64,000 nt of DNA from contig JAFFSR010000248.1 of assembly GCA_017163975.1 (NCBI GenBank), forward strand, positions 62,001 to 126,000, given 5' to 3'. A program made the position numbers and the translations under genes. This DNA is from Anastatus disparis (taxonomy: Eukaryota > Arthropoda > Insecta > Hymenoptera > Eupelmidae). The notes beneath the pieces were generated by a model. The model searched no databases. It saw only the letters and a program-made list of their open reading frames with translations, and had not been told where the DNA came from. Shown piece after piece: positions 35,383-46,995 of the stretch (position 1 is the stretch's first letter; each line of letters begins with the position of its first letter).

Positions 35383-36362
35383 ACATTTTACACCAACTGG
35401 AAGAGCAAAAAAATAAAAATCGCTGAAACTCTGAGAATATATTCTGTCTGTTACTCAAAATGTGTAAAAAAATATTCAAGGATTTAGATTTGAAGGATCA
35501 AGAGCCATAGATCCTTCAAATTTGGAAATTTTCAAAATTTTTGGAAAAGTACCAACTTAATGATTTTTTTCTGAAAATCTTGATGTTTTAGAGAAAAATT
35601 CATGAGAATTCTTCTTGTTCTAGATAAAGAGGAGAGTTAGCATTATTTTTTACAGAGCTAAATTTTGAAGTTTTCTATTGGTTCTTACATGTATTACATG
35701 GTAATTGAAATTACTCATTGTCTGCTACTGCAGAAATTGCTTTTCAAGGGCTTATTTCCTTCTATTTTTTATCAACTTAAAAATAAATTTTTTGACTGTG
35801 TAAGAGAGAGCCACCAATAAGGATTTATAACAGTTTAAAATATATATTTTCGTGTCTAATTTATTTTCAATATAAAAATTAATCATACATGATAATATAT
35901 ATTTTAAACTGTTTTAACTCCTTATTGATGGCTCTGACTTACATGATCAAAAATTCATCTCAAAGTTCACGTGAAATAGAGGAAAATAAGCCCGCGAAAA
36001 GAAGTTTCTGAAATGGGGAGCAATGAGTAATTTCAATTACCATGTAATACATATAAGAACGAATAGAAAACTTCAAAATTCAGGTCCGTAAAGAATCATG
36101 CTAACTCTGCTTTTCATTAACAACAAGAAGTATTTTCATGAATTTCTCTCTAAAATATTAGGATTTTCAGGAAAAAAAATGATCAAGTTGGGACTTTTCC
36201 AAAAATTTTGAAAAATTTCCAAATTTCAAGAATCTATGGCTCTTGATCCTCCCAATCTAAATCCTTGAAAATTTTTTTACACATTTTGAGTAACAGGCAG
36301 GATATATTCCCAGAGTTTCGGAGATTCTTATTTTTCTGCTCTTCCAGTTGGTTTGAAATGTT

Positions 36363-36365
<3 letters not shown>
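35380..36365. mobile_element. Second long hairpin element between (TA)n tracts
   Basis: Arms start at GCGACATTTTACACCAACTGG and end at the inverse CCAGTTGGTTTGAAATGTTCC, followed by (TA)n from about 36366. The arms pair over about 490 bp each, centre near 35875. No coding sequence. Confidence 0.85.

Positions 36366-36417
<52 letters not shown>
36366..36417. repeat. (TA)n microsatellite
   Basis: TA tract closing the second hairpin element. Confidence 0.95.
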
Positions 36418-36419
<2 letters not shown>

Positions 36420-36565
36420 TTATTCAAAAAAAGTTTGTTGTAAAAGAACTAAAATCAAAATTATTTTGAATTATTTTTAATAATTGTATTCTTTAATTTA
36501 TTTACAGTTGTTTATGGTTATTTGCTGTATCTACATTTAAATAATGTATAAATGATAATAAACAA

Positions 36566-36958
36566 CGCACACAGCATGAAATATTTATGGAAGTTTCCTG
36601 GAACATTGGCAGCGAAGATTTGAAATATTTTAGGAATCTTCCATGGAATATTCCTGTAATATTCGTATGTCCTTGATTCTTCCTACATTAGAATATTCTA
36701 TGGAATATTGCTGGAAGATTCTAAGAATATTTCATTGGAAGATCTAGGACATTTCAGATCTTTTATTGAAATATTTCAGAAATCTTGCAGGAATATTTCA
36801 TGAAATATTCCGTTGGAACATTCATTGTCAATTTCCGGAATATGGAGACGGTAGATTTAAAACATTTTATGAACCTTTCATGGAATATAAACGAAAGATC
36901 TAAAGAATCTTTCATGGAATATGCACGAAAGATTTAAAGAATTTTTCATGAAATATTC
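36566..36958. mobile_element. Left part of a minisatellite-cored TIR element, cut by the gypsy LTR
   Basis: It starts CGCACACAGCATGAAA, matching the terminus CCCACACAGCATGAAA of the complete element at 62332. Units with TGGAATATTCC and TTTCATGGAATAT follow. The right terminus is missing because a gypsy LTR begins at 36959; the rest should lie beyond that element's 3' LTR, outside the window. Confidence 0.6.
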
Positions 36959-38122
36959 TGTAACATCCTAGCTATTTCCTATTAATTTCTATTTCTTTAA
37001 TTAGAAAATACTAATAATTCTAAACTCTTTGCAATGGCCAGCGCTCAAACTTTTTTCTTAATTAATATGTACTGCTCAGATAACGTCGTGCGACAACACA
37101 GGTGTTCTTCTCTTAAATAGATTGACTTGTCGAATCATGATATGTACCATATTTGCTATTCGCAAATAATATGACAGGTACATGTCAAATTTCGACAGCT
37201 CAATTGAAGAGGAGCAAACACAGGTGTTTTCCTACAACCGACCACCGTTAAGATACAGATCTATCTTTTAGGTATAAAAGACCAAAAATTTTCATTGTTA
37301 CATATAGTTCTTGGTACAGCTCTTACTACAATACGCTACAGGTTAGATATTCAAATTCGTCACAATAGACGAATACTTATATTATCTTACGTTGCAATAT
37401 TATCCCCATAAGCGGGGTCTTTTTCATATTTTCTCTTAAAATTGTCGCTTTTGGCTTCTTCATAAGCCACTTAAACGTTCACTCAAAGATTACCAGTCTA
37501 ATAGATCGGTCATATCTAACTTTATTTTTCTCTTTTCATAATTGTTAATCTCGGTGTTAGTAAAATTTCAATAATAAAATATAAAATAAATATATCAGGG
37601 TACCAGGGGCAAATTGGGCACTAATAAATATCCGCTTACATGCAATAAATCGTGCGTGTAAAATAAAACCATTATGAATAAACTTGTGTAAAATAATCAT
37701 TCCGAATAAACTGGTGTCAAATAAAAACTTGTGCGTGAAATAAAACATTCTGTAAAAACAATTGTGTACAATAAAAAGGAAATTCACTTCAATAAAAGGG
37801 CAGTTCCATTTATTGAAAGAACCACCGATCCCATTTCAGACAGGATCAGCGATCAGCAACTAGCTAGCTACAACTAATAGACTACAAACAAGGTAAGAAT
37901 TAATAAATTACTGTCGATATACATATATATATATCCCTCTCTCTCTCTCTTACGATTTCAACCCGGGTTCACGAGCCCGCACTTCCCCGTTCGCCTCATA
38001 ATCTGCCACGCTCACGTCTGATCGCGCATCCGCTCGGCGTATTCAGACCTGTGATATTCACGGTTAAAATTTATATATTAAATAAAATAATTTAACAATA
38101 TAAATAACGCCGGAACGTTACA
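36959..38122 (+). repeat. 5' LTR of the giant Ty3/gypsy element (1164 bp)
   Basis: It runs from TGTAACATCC to GGAACGTTACA, with TGTAAC/GTTACA as terminal inverted repeat. It contains a TATA box (37273), several AATAAA motifs between about 37570 and 37800, and a GTAAGA splice donor at 37893. A TGGTGACAAAGCGG stretch about 14 bp beyond its end could be the primer-binding site. The 3' LTR lies outside the window, so the borders rest on end motifs alone. Confidence 0.65.
37273..37280 (+). promoter_or_regulatory. TATA box of the gypsy LTR
   Basis: TATAAAAG in a local context of normal composition; RNA would start near 37300-37310. Confidence 0.6.
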
Positions 38123-39470
38123 GCTAAAAATTAACTGGTGACAAAGCGGTGAGATTTATTTTGCAAAAATTGAAATTGCTTTTTAAAGATAATAAAAAAA
38201 TTATATGTAATAATGAAATCTAATTTTTAATGATAAATAAATATTATTAATAAATAACATTGCAAATTTTAAAGTTGATAACTAGTAACCGCGTAGAAAT
38301 CCAATAAATAACTTTGTTCATAATAATTAAATAAATTAATATTTATTCATACAGCAAGTACTTAATAAATAAATTAAAATAATAAATAATATAAAAATAA
38401 AACCGAAAAATTTATAATATATTGTCTCTAATTTCACTTACAGTATATTTAGAAAAATTCAATTTTTTTTGTGTTAACGAAACGACTTACCCGTCGGTTT
38501 CTTTCTTCCGCGCACCTCTTCCCCTTTTCAATTTATAAAAATAATTTCAACATAAATAAACTAATAAACAAAAATTTACATCTTAAATTAATAATACTAA
38601 TGATAAATAATCCCTTTTATAAAATTTAAAATATTCGATAAATCACATCTTTTCTTTTTACTTAAATTTCATTAAAAATATAATTTAAATAATCGGTAAT
38701 TCCCAATCTATTATTTCTCATAAAAACAAAATAATTTTTTTTCTTTAAACACTAAATAAAACCTTTCTTTCTTTTTGTAAACAATTTTAAATATTTTTAA
38801 TACGTATCTTATAACTAATAAAAACCATAAAAAAACAAATTAAATTAATTAAATTTTATACCCCTTTCAATAAAACGTACAATTCTTTTAATTAATAAAT
38901 TATAGAACATTAAAGTTAACAATTTTCTCTTCTACCAATTAACAATAATTTAGTAATATATTTTCTAAACGTAACTAAAACTCTAAAATAAATACTTGAC
39001 TAAATGCGCAAGTAACCCACGGTGAAAGTGAAATCGTCATCCCTTTTATCGTAACAATACGTGCTTCTACCATTGAATAGTGAACATACTTGTTCAGGAA
39101 AATTTTATACTTTTCAAGTAATATCTTTTTAACCAAAAACCTATACACAAAACCAAAACTAAATAACTTTTACTCAAGGTGACCATAAGATATCGTAAAC
39201 TCGAAATATATATGCACACTTGTGTTTTTTTCGCACAAAGTCTTATACAAATGTAAATTTCCTTTCTTCCTATTGAACAAACTAAACAATAACACTTACG
39301 TTAAATTTAAAATAAAACCAAAAAAGAGAAATTTTTTTTCTCACGATAATTCATAAAATAAATTTCTTTTCATACAACAAATTTTTTTCATTCACGCGTA
39401 TAAATTATTAAAACGCTATCAACATCGAGTTAAAAACTATTCCTATATCTTTTCTGTATCCTTGAGAGAG
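38123..39470 (+). other. Gypsy leader, first part
   Basis: AT-rich, G-poor sequence with no credible ORF between the LTR and the copia insertion. Its composition continues at 54605, right of the copia. Confidence 0.55.
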
Positions 39471-39475
39471 CATAT

Positions 39476-39794
39476 TGTCGAGGATAGCTCCAACAATTAT
39501 TTACTGCGACAACTATGGGAGCGCCACCTTCTACTACCGTGCTCAGACCGACTCTCTCTGTCTCCGTCTTTCTCCCCATCTACTGGTTGCGACGCGCCAC
39601 ATTCATTCTCTTGTTGGACTGCACCCGCTGCACATTAACTCAAGAGTTATAAAACTTCTTTTTGTATTCACTTAATATTATATTCCTTTTTATTTAAAGC
39701 GTGTAAATAGACGCAAGTGTAATTAATTAATAAAGTTTAGTTTATATTAAATTCAAAGGTACGGTGTACGCTCTCTCTTTTACAACATCTCACA
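39476..39794 (+). repeat. 5' LTR of the young copia element (319 bp)
   Basis: TGTCGAGGATAGC to ACATCTCACA. The preceding CATAT (39471-39475) is repeated after the 3' LTR. It differs from the 3' LTR at about 4 of 319 positions by eye, so the insertion is recent. Confidence 0.95.
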
Positions 39795-39810
39795 GGTTAT
39801 CGGCCCAGCC
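39795..39810 (+). promoter_or_regulatory. Copia primer-binding site
   Basis: GGTTATCGGCCCAGCC directly follows the LTR. Drosophila copia uses a similar sequence that pairs with an internal part of initiator Met tRNA. Confidence 0.75.
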
Positions 39811-39870
39811 ACGTTTTTTTGTCGAGTTTTTTTAAGGAAAGGAAGGTGCAGATTTTGTAATATCAGCGCG

Positions 39871-41133
39871 GTAAGTCAAGCTTTTTATTCAGAGAAAAGT
39901 TTTCTTCAGATGTGAAAAAGTGATAGGTGAAATTCAGAGGTGAAGTGTAGTTTTTTTACAATTCAGAAGTATACTTCGGTACAACGAAAAGTGCGGGTGT
40001 GATTCAAATTTCGCTTAAGATTTTGATTCGGTCTTTCAGAGATATATCGCGTTCTTTTTTTTCTCTTTTCTTTTTATTTTTTTCAACAATAGAGACAAGA
40101 GACACGCGCTGTGCGGTTAAGCGCCATTTTTATTTTCTGTCTTTCTTTCTCTTTGGTTCTGTTCCGGCATCGTGGGTTGCGTCAGACATTAAGAGGCGAG
40201 TTTTTTTTGCGTGTCTATGCGAAGGTGAGCGAGTGAACGACGAGAGAAGGAACGACGCACGTTGCGCATATGTCCGCCATTTTTTTTCTCTCATTCTCTC
40301 TCTCTCTCTCTCTTCCTCTGACGCTTCTTCGGTACCGTGTTTGACGTTCAGAGGCACTCGTTTTATTTCTTATTTATTCAGAGGTAATTTTTTTTACTAT
40401 TTTGTCTGTCATGTCTTTCGTATTATTTTCTTTGATAGAAACAATAAAATGTAAAAAGTCGAACAAAATCGGGCGCAAACAGGCATGGTAAAGGAACATA
40501 AGGAAAAAGAGAAAGAGACAGAAGAGCATATTAACTGAGGGCGCGCGATGCGTTTTTTTTACGTTTGTATTGTGTATTCCCGCAACACCTCTCCTGCTTC
40601 CAGAAATAGGATGTCGCATGAATAAAAGAGAAAATAATTTTGTCATTTACGGAAAAAAATTCAGAGGCGCCTGCATCGGTGTGTTTGCGGTCGGTGTTGT
40701 GTCGTCGTGAAGTTCAGACTTATTAATTAAAAACAAATTAAACCTCTGTTTATATAATGCAATAACTCGTCGTGTAGTGTTGCATATAAATAAAATTTTT
40801 GTTCAGAAGTCAATGAAACAAATATCTTTATGAATTAAATTTTTATCAATTTAAATTCTAAATTTATCATATTATACTATGCAATAACTCGTTGTACGGT
40901 TATGCACATAAATAAATAAAATTATACTTCAGAAGTTAACTAAACAAATATCCTTAAGAAGTCGAATGCTTTTATTCAAATATTTTTTTTCTGCTCAAAC
41001 AGAAAATTAAATTTTGTTTTAACTTGAATTCAAATGAAGAATACTACTTGATGCTTTGCAATAACTTGTTGTACGGTTTTGCATGCAATAGGAAGTGTCT
41101 TTATTATTTAAGCTAACTATCGTTTTTTTTCAG
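39871..41133 (+). other. Probable intron in the copia leader
   Basis: Donor GTAAGT at 39871. Branch-site-like CTAAC at about 41113 stands 16-20 nt before a poly-T tract and CAG (41131-41133), 22 nt upstream of the gag ATG. The enclosed 1.26 kb has no credible ORF and carries ten or more TTCAGA motifs. Confidence 0.6.
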
Positions 41134-41155
41134 AAGCCAAAAAAGTTGTTTAGAA

Positions 41156-42442
41156 ATGCAGAGAGACAATGCTGAAGAGGCCGGCAAGGGCACCAACACC
41201 AATGACAGTAATGCCAACCAAAACTCAAGAAGTGTTGAGGCAAATGCAGAAGAACGCAACACCAAACAGCAAGCAGCAACAACTCCACCGTTTGTTTTGA
41301 TACCTCCATCAGAAAGGATCCAGATGGACAATCTGTGGACCCTGCGTCAACTGACGCAATTGGTACAAGACACCAAATCTGCCCAGGAATTGATGGCAGA
41401 AAACTTGGACAGGATGGAGAGGCATGCGGAGAGGGTGGAGAGCATGATGACGAAAGCAGAGAGACTGACTGCGAACGTTCTGGAGGCAGAGAAACTAAGG
41501 TGTACAGCCTTAGGGGTAACGTTTCCTGTTCTAAATTCCACCACTAATAACTTCAAAGACGATTCAGACGATATTATAAATACCACCTCCAGAGTTAACC
41601 TATCTAACAGTAATATAAATTCAGATGCTATAGTAGACTTAAATGAAACCTTTAAAAATATGCACAAAGTAATTGAAGGAAGTGCAAATAGTCAAAAACT
41701 AATAATCAAAAGAAATTATAAACTAACACAAAAGACAGGATTGCATCTCTGGCTGGACTATCTAGACTCTGAGTTGAGAGCATCAAACCTATCAGACGTA
41801 GTAAATCAAGAAAATATAAACACATTAAATTTTAACTCAGTTGAATTGGAAAAACGGAAAAGATTAGTAAGGGACATTATAATAAACAGATTAGATGAAC
41901 ATTACCACAAAAAAATATTGCATTTAAAAGATCCAATTGAAATTTTAAACAAAATAAAAGAAAGTAAAAGAATAGAAATGAACGTAACAGCAACTTCCGT
42001 AAGAGCAAGGTTATACAAATTAAAAATAAAATCAGGAGAAAAGATTGATTCATTTATTGATAGGTTTGAGGCAATAACGAAAGACTATGAGAACAGTGAT
42101 CCAGCAGAGATACTCTCCACAGAGGAGAAAAGATCTGCCTTCTATTCGGCAGTGGCAGGAAATTTTCCAGAGTTAAGATCAGCCACTTTAATAAGAAGGC
42201 AATCTAACCAAAATGAGATGACCATTGAAGAACTAAAAAATTTCCTACTACAGCTCGAAGCCGAGAAAAAGGACGACAGGACGCCAGAAGTAAGGGCCAG
42301 CGCAGTTCAGGGGAAGAATGCACAAATCAAGTGCTACAGGTGCAACAAGTTGGGACATGCCCAAGCTGAGTGTCCGCTGATCCAGTACCGTTCGTGGTTC
42401 TGTTACTATTGTAACAAAATCACGGACCATAAAGGTACATAA
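41156..42442 (+). CDS. Copia Gag (nucleocapsid-type) part of Gag-Pol
   Basis: Gag packages element RNA into particles. The 428-residue frame from ATG 41156 has a Gln/Asn-rich start, a helical UBN2/retro-gag-like centre (LWLDYLDSELRAS, KIKSGEKIDSFIDRFEAITKDY) and a CCHC knuckle CYRCNKLGHAQAEC near residue 395. A second knuckle-like segment starts CYYCNKITDH; the TAA at 42440-42442 falls inside it. Pol continues downstream in the same frame, so the stop is either a recent mutation or a read-through site. The start is the first ATG after the probable intron. Confidence 0.88.
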   Translation: MQRDNAEEAGKGTNTNDSNANQNSRSVEANAEERNTKQQAATTPPFVLIPPSERIQMDNLWTLRQLTQLVQDTKSAQELMAENLDRMERHAERVESMMTKAERLTANVLEAEKLRCTALGVTFPVLNSTTNNFKDDSDDIINTTSRVNLSNSNINSDAIVDLNETFKNMHKVIEGSANSQKLIIKRNYKLTQKTGLHLWLDYLDSELRASNLSDVVNQENINTLNFNSVELEKRKRLVRDIIINRLDEHYHKKILHLKDPIEILNKIKESKRIEMNVTATSVRARLYKLKIKSGEKIDSFIDRFEAITKDYENSDPAEILSTEEKRSAFYSAVAGNFPELRSATLIRRQSNQNEMTIEELKNFLLQLEAEKKDDRTPEVRASAVQGKNAQIKCYRCNKLGHAQAECPLIQYRSWFCYYCNKITDHKGT

Positions 42443-44973
42443 TGTTTTCAGAGGGGAAGTGGCACCTCAGGATCAAGTGACAAACAATTCAGAGGAGGGT
42501 ATGTACAGAGAAATTATTACAAAAATAAACGAGGTGGTAGAGATAATAATAATACTAACATAAAGAGAACAGAAAACGATAAGAAATTCAGAAGTAAAGT
42601 ATTTAAAAATACTAAATATAACTCTGCTCCAGAACGGCAACAGAAAAAGAAAGCAGCTAAAGCTTTCTTAGCAGGTAATAACACCATAACTAATACTACT
42701 AACCATAAAATAACCTTCTTAGCAGACTCGGGAGCGACAGAACATATCGTGAAGAAAAGTTTAATTTTAAGTAATTTTAAGAAAAGCTCAGAAAAGGTAA
42801 TAAAAAGTGCGAATAAAAATAAAACAGCTGACATAACCATAGATGGAGAAGGTAATCTGATGTTGGTTTCAAATAGAAACAATTCAGATGTATTTAAATT
42901 AACGAATGTGTTAGCAGCTTCAGAAGTTACTCATAACCTGATTTCATTAAGGAAATTTGCAGATGTCGGTCTAGGTATTTATCTAGATAATGAAACACTA
43001 GAAATATTCGACAAATATACAGGAGCCAGACATCTTACAGGAAGATATGTAAAACCAAACTGGTTAATCTCCTTAAATATAGTAACTGAAGATAAGAACA
43101 GACTACAAGAAAATCATGAACAATACATGTGTGAAGCAAGGATAGTTTCAATGGATGACTTCATACAACAATCTCAGTCTGACATGCTAAACTTGGACCA
43201 AATCACAGAAGCCCCGACAGAGATTGGGAGGGAGAATAGAGAGGATGAAGTCCACGAAAATGAAGAAACATATACAACAAATTCAGAAGATTTCCTCAAA
43301 GGAAAGACAACAGACCTAGATAAAATATCGGACCCAGAGATAATAAGCGAACTACTAAAAAGCAATGAAAACTCAAATCTCAAGAATAATGATCTAGATG
43401 AAGGTATGCTATGGCATGTAAGACTAGGTCACATGTCTCTAAACTATTTAAAACATTTACAAAGGTCAACTGATTGTCTGAAGAAGATCAAATTCAGAGA
43501 TAATATACTAGACTGCGAATCATGTATACTAGGAAAAATGGAAAGTCTTCCTTTTTCAGAAACAAGAGACAGAGCAACCAGATGTCTAGAATTAATACAT
43601 ACAGATGTTATGGGTCCTATAAAGCCACTATCTTATCCTGGAGAAAACAAGTTTATAGTGGTATTTATAGACGACTACTCCAGATTTGCCAAGATCTACT
43701 CGATCAAACATAAGAACGAGACAGGTGATTGCTTCGAAAGATTTCTCAAAACTATGAGAAATTTATTGAAAGAAGATGCAAAAGTATGCTACATAAGAGC
43801 AGATAATGGCACAGAATTTACTGGAGGTAAATTCTCAGACATAATGATGAAAGAAAAAATTGAAAACAACTTTGGACCACCACACACACCTCAACACAAT
43901 GGAACAGCAGAGAGGTTCAACAAGACAATCCAGAATAAAATACGTACTATGATGATCGACTCAGGTTTACCGGGCAGTATGTGGATCCTAGCCTCAGAAG
44001 CAGCAGTACACATATACAATAGGTCACCGCATCGTTCGCTAGAATTGAAAACTCCACTTGACGTGGTTCTGCCAGACTCTAAACACCACGAGGATAAAAT
44101 CAGAAGGTTTGGATGTATAGCATACGCTAAGATTCCGAACACCAAGTCAAAGTTTTCAGAAAGAGCAGTCAAGGCGGTCATGGTAGGATACTCCACAACA
44201 GGCTGCATCTTATGGCATCCTGGAAAAAGGAAATTTATCAACTCCAGGAATGTCAGATTCAATGAAAAAGTATTATATAAAGATGTGTTCAAGCGAACAC
44301 TGGAGGACCTTGAAAAGGTTGATATTTCAGATGCGAAAGAGCATGAAGAAACTGATTCCAGAGAACCAGAAGAACACTCAGGTGACGTAAGCTCAAATTC
44401 AGAGAAAGTAAATAAAAATACAGAAGTCACGGATAAACCCAAAAGAGGGAGACCGAAGAAAAGACATTCAAATGGACAGGACAAACACGAACCAGTCGAA
44501 AAGAAAGCTAAGCGACCTGAAAGGGTAGCCAAAACCAACTGGAAGCTTAATGTAAGAGCAAGAGAAGTGCAACAGGACAAGCTAACAGATGGTGAATCAT
44601 ATCATGCTATACTCGCCGAAGTAAACAAAGATCCAAAAAGTTATAAAGAGGCTATGGCATCTGTAGAAAGAAATTAATGGCAGTGCGCAGTGGGAGAAGA
44701 ACTACATTCTATAAAAGAAAATGAAGTCTGGGAAATAATCGACATACCAGATAATACGTCAGAAGGATACAGAGTAAATATAATAGACTCCAGGTGGGTA
44801 TTTAAGAAGAAAATTGACGAAACGGGTAAAACCAGCTATAAAGCTAGGTTAGTAGTTAGAGGATTCAAAGATAAGACAGAATACAGCCTGAGCTAAACGT
44901 ATGCTCCAGTGTCAAGAATGTCGCTGATTAGATCAGCCCTCTGCATCATCAACAAATACGACTTGGAAGCTAC
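42443..44973 (+). pseudogene. Copia Pol, part 1 (protease, integrase, start of RT)
   Basis: Same frame as gag. Protease motif FLADSGATEH lies at about 42715. The integrase has the HHCC finger (WHVRLGHMS...CESCILGK, about 43410-43530) and the catalytic triad Asp in HTDVMGP, Asp in ADNGTEF and Glu in GTAERFNK (about 43600-43920). A KPKRGRPKK AT-hook-like motif stands at about 44436. RT begins with SRWVFKKK and KARLVVRGF. In-frame TAA codons at 44675 and 44894 are the only stops besides the one in gag. The frame is split at 44973 by the foldback element, in the RT just before its DVKTAF motif. Confidence 0.9.
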
Positions 44974-45400
44974 CAGAGATTAGTAGAGATTGCCAATGAG
45001 CATAGGCGAGAGCGTGCCCGTTAAAATTCAATGTAAACTACTGCCGCCACATGGACAAATGCCCGAACTATACGCGCAAAGCCCCTCCACGTTTATACGC
45101 GCGTAGAGAAGCAAGCGAGAGGGGAGGAGACAAACACACGAAACACGCGTCTCCCAGTGGCGTAGGTAAACTTACGGCAAACTCGCTTTAGCTCGTTTTC
45201 GCCGCGGCACGTTATAGCTTTATTTAAATGTGATTAACCGTCCCGAAAATTCGTTGATTAATCACATATTTTTATTTGAAACATAAATATATTTTTTAAT
45301 AATAAACATCGTTAAGGTATAATCAAATTAATAATAATAAATAAAATCTTTTGGGGGGCGATGAACATATGTAACTTTTTACCCTTTTCAATCAACGTAT

Positions 45401-45491
45401 GCGTTGGCTGTGGTCACTAAGTGCTAACGCACCTTGCTGTGATCCTAATTTTGCCAAGTTCGAACCCGATGTTCCGCCTTTTTTTTTTTTG
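45401..45491 (+). repeat. tRNA-like head with terminator-like poly-T (left arm)
   Basis: TGGCTGTGGTCACTAAG looks like an A box, AGTTCGAACCC like a B box, about 50 nt apart, followed by T(11-13). It resembles a tRNA-derived SINE head or a free Pol III unit. The inverse copy lies in the right arm (about 52241-52345). Confidence 0.55.
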
Positions 45492-46995
45492 TTTTATTTT
45501 TAAATATTATATATTTTTATAATCCATTTTTATAGTGGAAAAAAGTAAAATTAAAAATTTATTTAACACCTTAAATTCTATTTTATTTCAAAAATATAAA
45601 AAAATATATTTACAGATAGGGATAGAAAAAAAAGTTTTAATGTCAATACTACATCGATATATAACTTATATCAATATGAAATAAAAACCTAGCTAGTTCT
45701 GTAATTTTTTCCCGCTAAATAAAAAATGTTAAAGATTGAAAAAAAATTATTATAAATTAAGTTGTTTTTTCATTCTCACTCAATTGCGAATAATAAAACC
45801 TTTTTTGTTTCTTAAAAAAGGACCTTTTCTAAATTTATATAAATGTGTGACATTTTTAACTAATTTCATAAAAATAGAAAATAAATATAAATAATTCTAA
45901 TTTTATTTTAGATAAGTGAAATGATAAATTTACCTGAAAAAATAAATAATTTTACAAATTTAAACTTTATTAAAGCGCATTTTAAATAAAAATTGTATTG
46001 AATATCATTAATATTTTTAAAAATTGGACTTTTTCTTTTCTTTTTATTAAATATCATATCTTTATAATATCATTAACTTTTATTTTCAAAATAAAAAAAT
46101 TGATAATTTTCTTTAACAAACGTAATAATTTTCAGTTTTTACTAAACAAAATTTTGACTAAACTTTGAATGGTTGAATTATTTTTGTCCGTTAAAAAAGT
46201 GACATTTTCTAAAGTTATATAGGGGAATGATAAAATTCTTTTTAATTAATTTTTAAATAATAACATTTTATTTTAACAGTTACAAAATTTAAAAGGCGAA
46301 AATTCTCAATTTTTCAAAAATTACATAAACAGTTTTAAAATTTAAGTTACACAGAGATTAATTATTTAAGAAAATTGAAAATTCTTTCAGAAAAATAACT
46401 ATTTTGCATTTTATCTGACTGCTCGTTCTGTTAATTATTATTTTGTAATAAAATTACTTTAAAAAATTTAAGATGTCATGCAAATTAGTATTTTAATAAT
46501 AAAGAGCTGAACGGTTCTTCAAGCTGAAATTATATGAATTTTAAATAAACACACAATACTGATTAGTTTATTGAGACCCAAAGTGATACTTTAGATGAGA
46601 TTATCTTAAAGAAATGATCGGTGAGGCTATTTGAAAATTTACAGTAATAATATATGAAATAAAAACCCATTTAAAGTTTCAAAAGAGTATCTGCCTTTTT
46701 AATAAACAACAAATTATAGCTGATGGAGGAGCTATCTGACTATTAACAAAATGTATATAATTTTTTAATCTTTGAAACTTTATGAGAAAAATATTGAGGA
46801 TGACAGATAAAGGGAAACATCTCTTCCAATTATAAAATATTAAAGAATTATTAAATGTATCTTAAAATATCAATTTCGAATTGGTTATTATATTTGTTTA
46901 AATGGTTTATTATGGTTATATAAATTAAATATTTTTATCATATTTTTTTTGATTTAACAAAAATTTAACTTAAAACGAATAAAAGAATAATAAAT

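Noticed and set aside
39999..40454. 151-residue frame in the copia leader
   Set aside because: Low-complexity Ser/Phe-rich translation of TC-rich leader, inside the probable intron, no domain.
43891..44580. 229-residue minus-strand frame
   Set aside because: Antisense shadow of the copia integrase and linker.
45401..45491. Functional tRNA gene
   Set aside because: Only A-box and B-box-like motifs match; no consistent acceptor or anticodon stem could be folded by eye.
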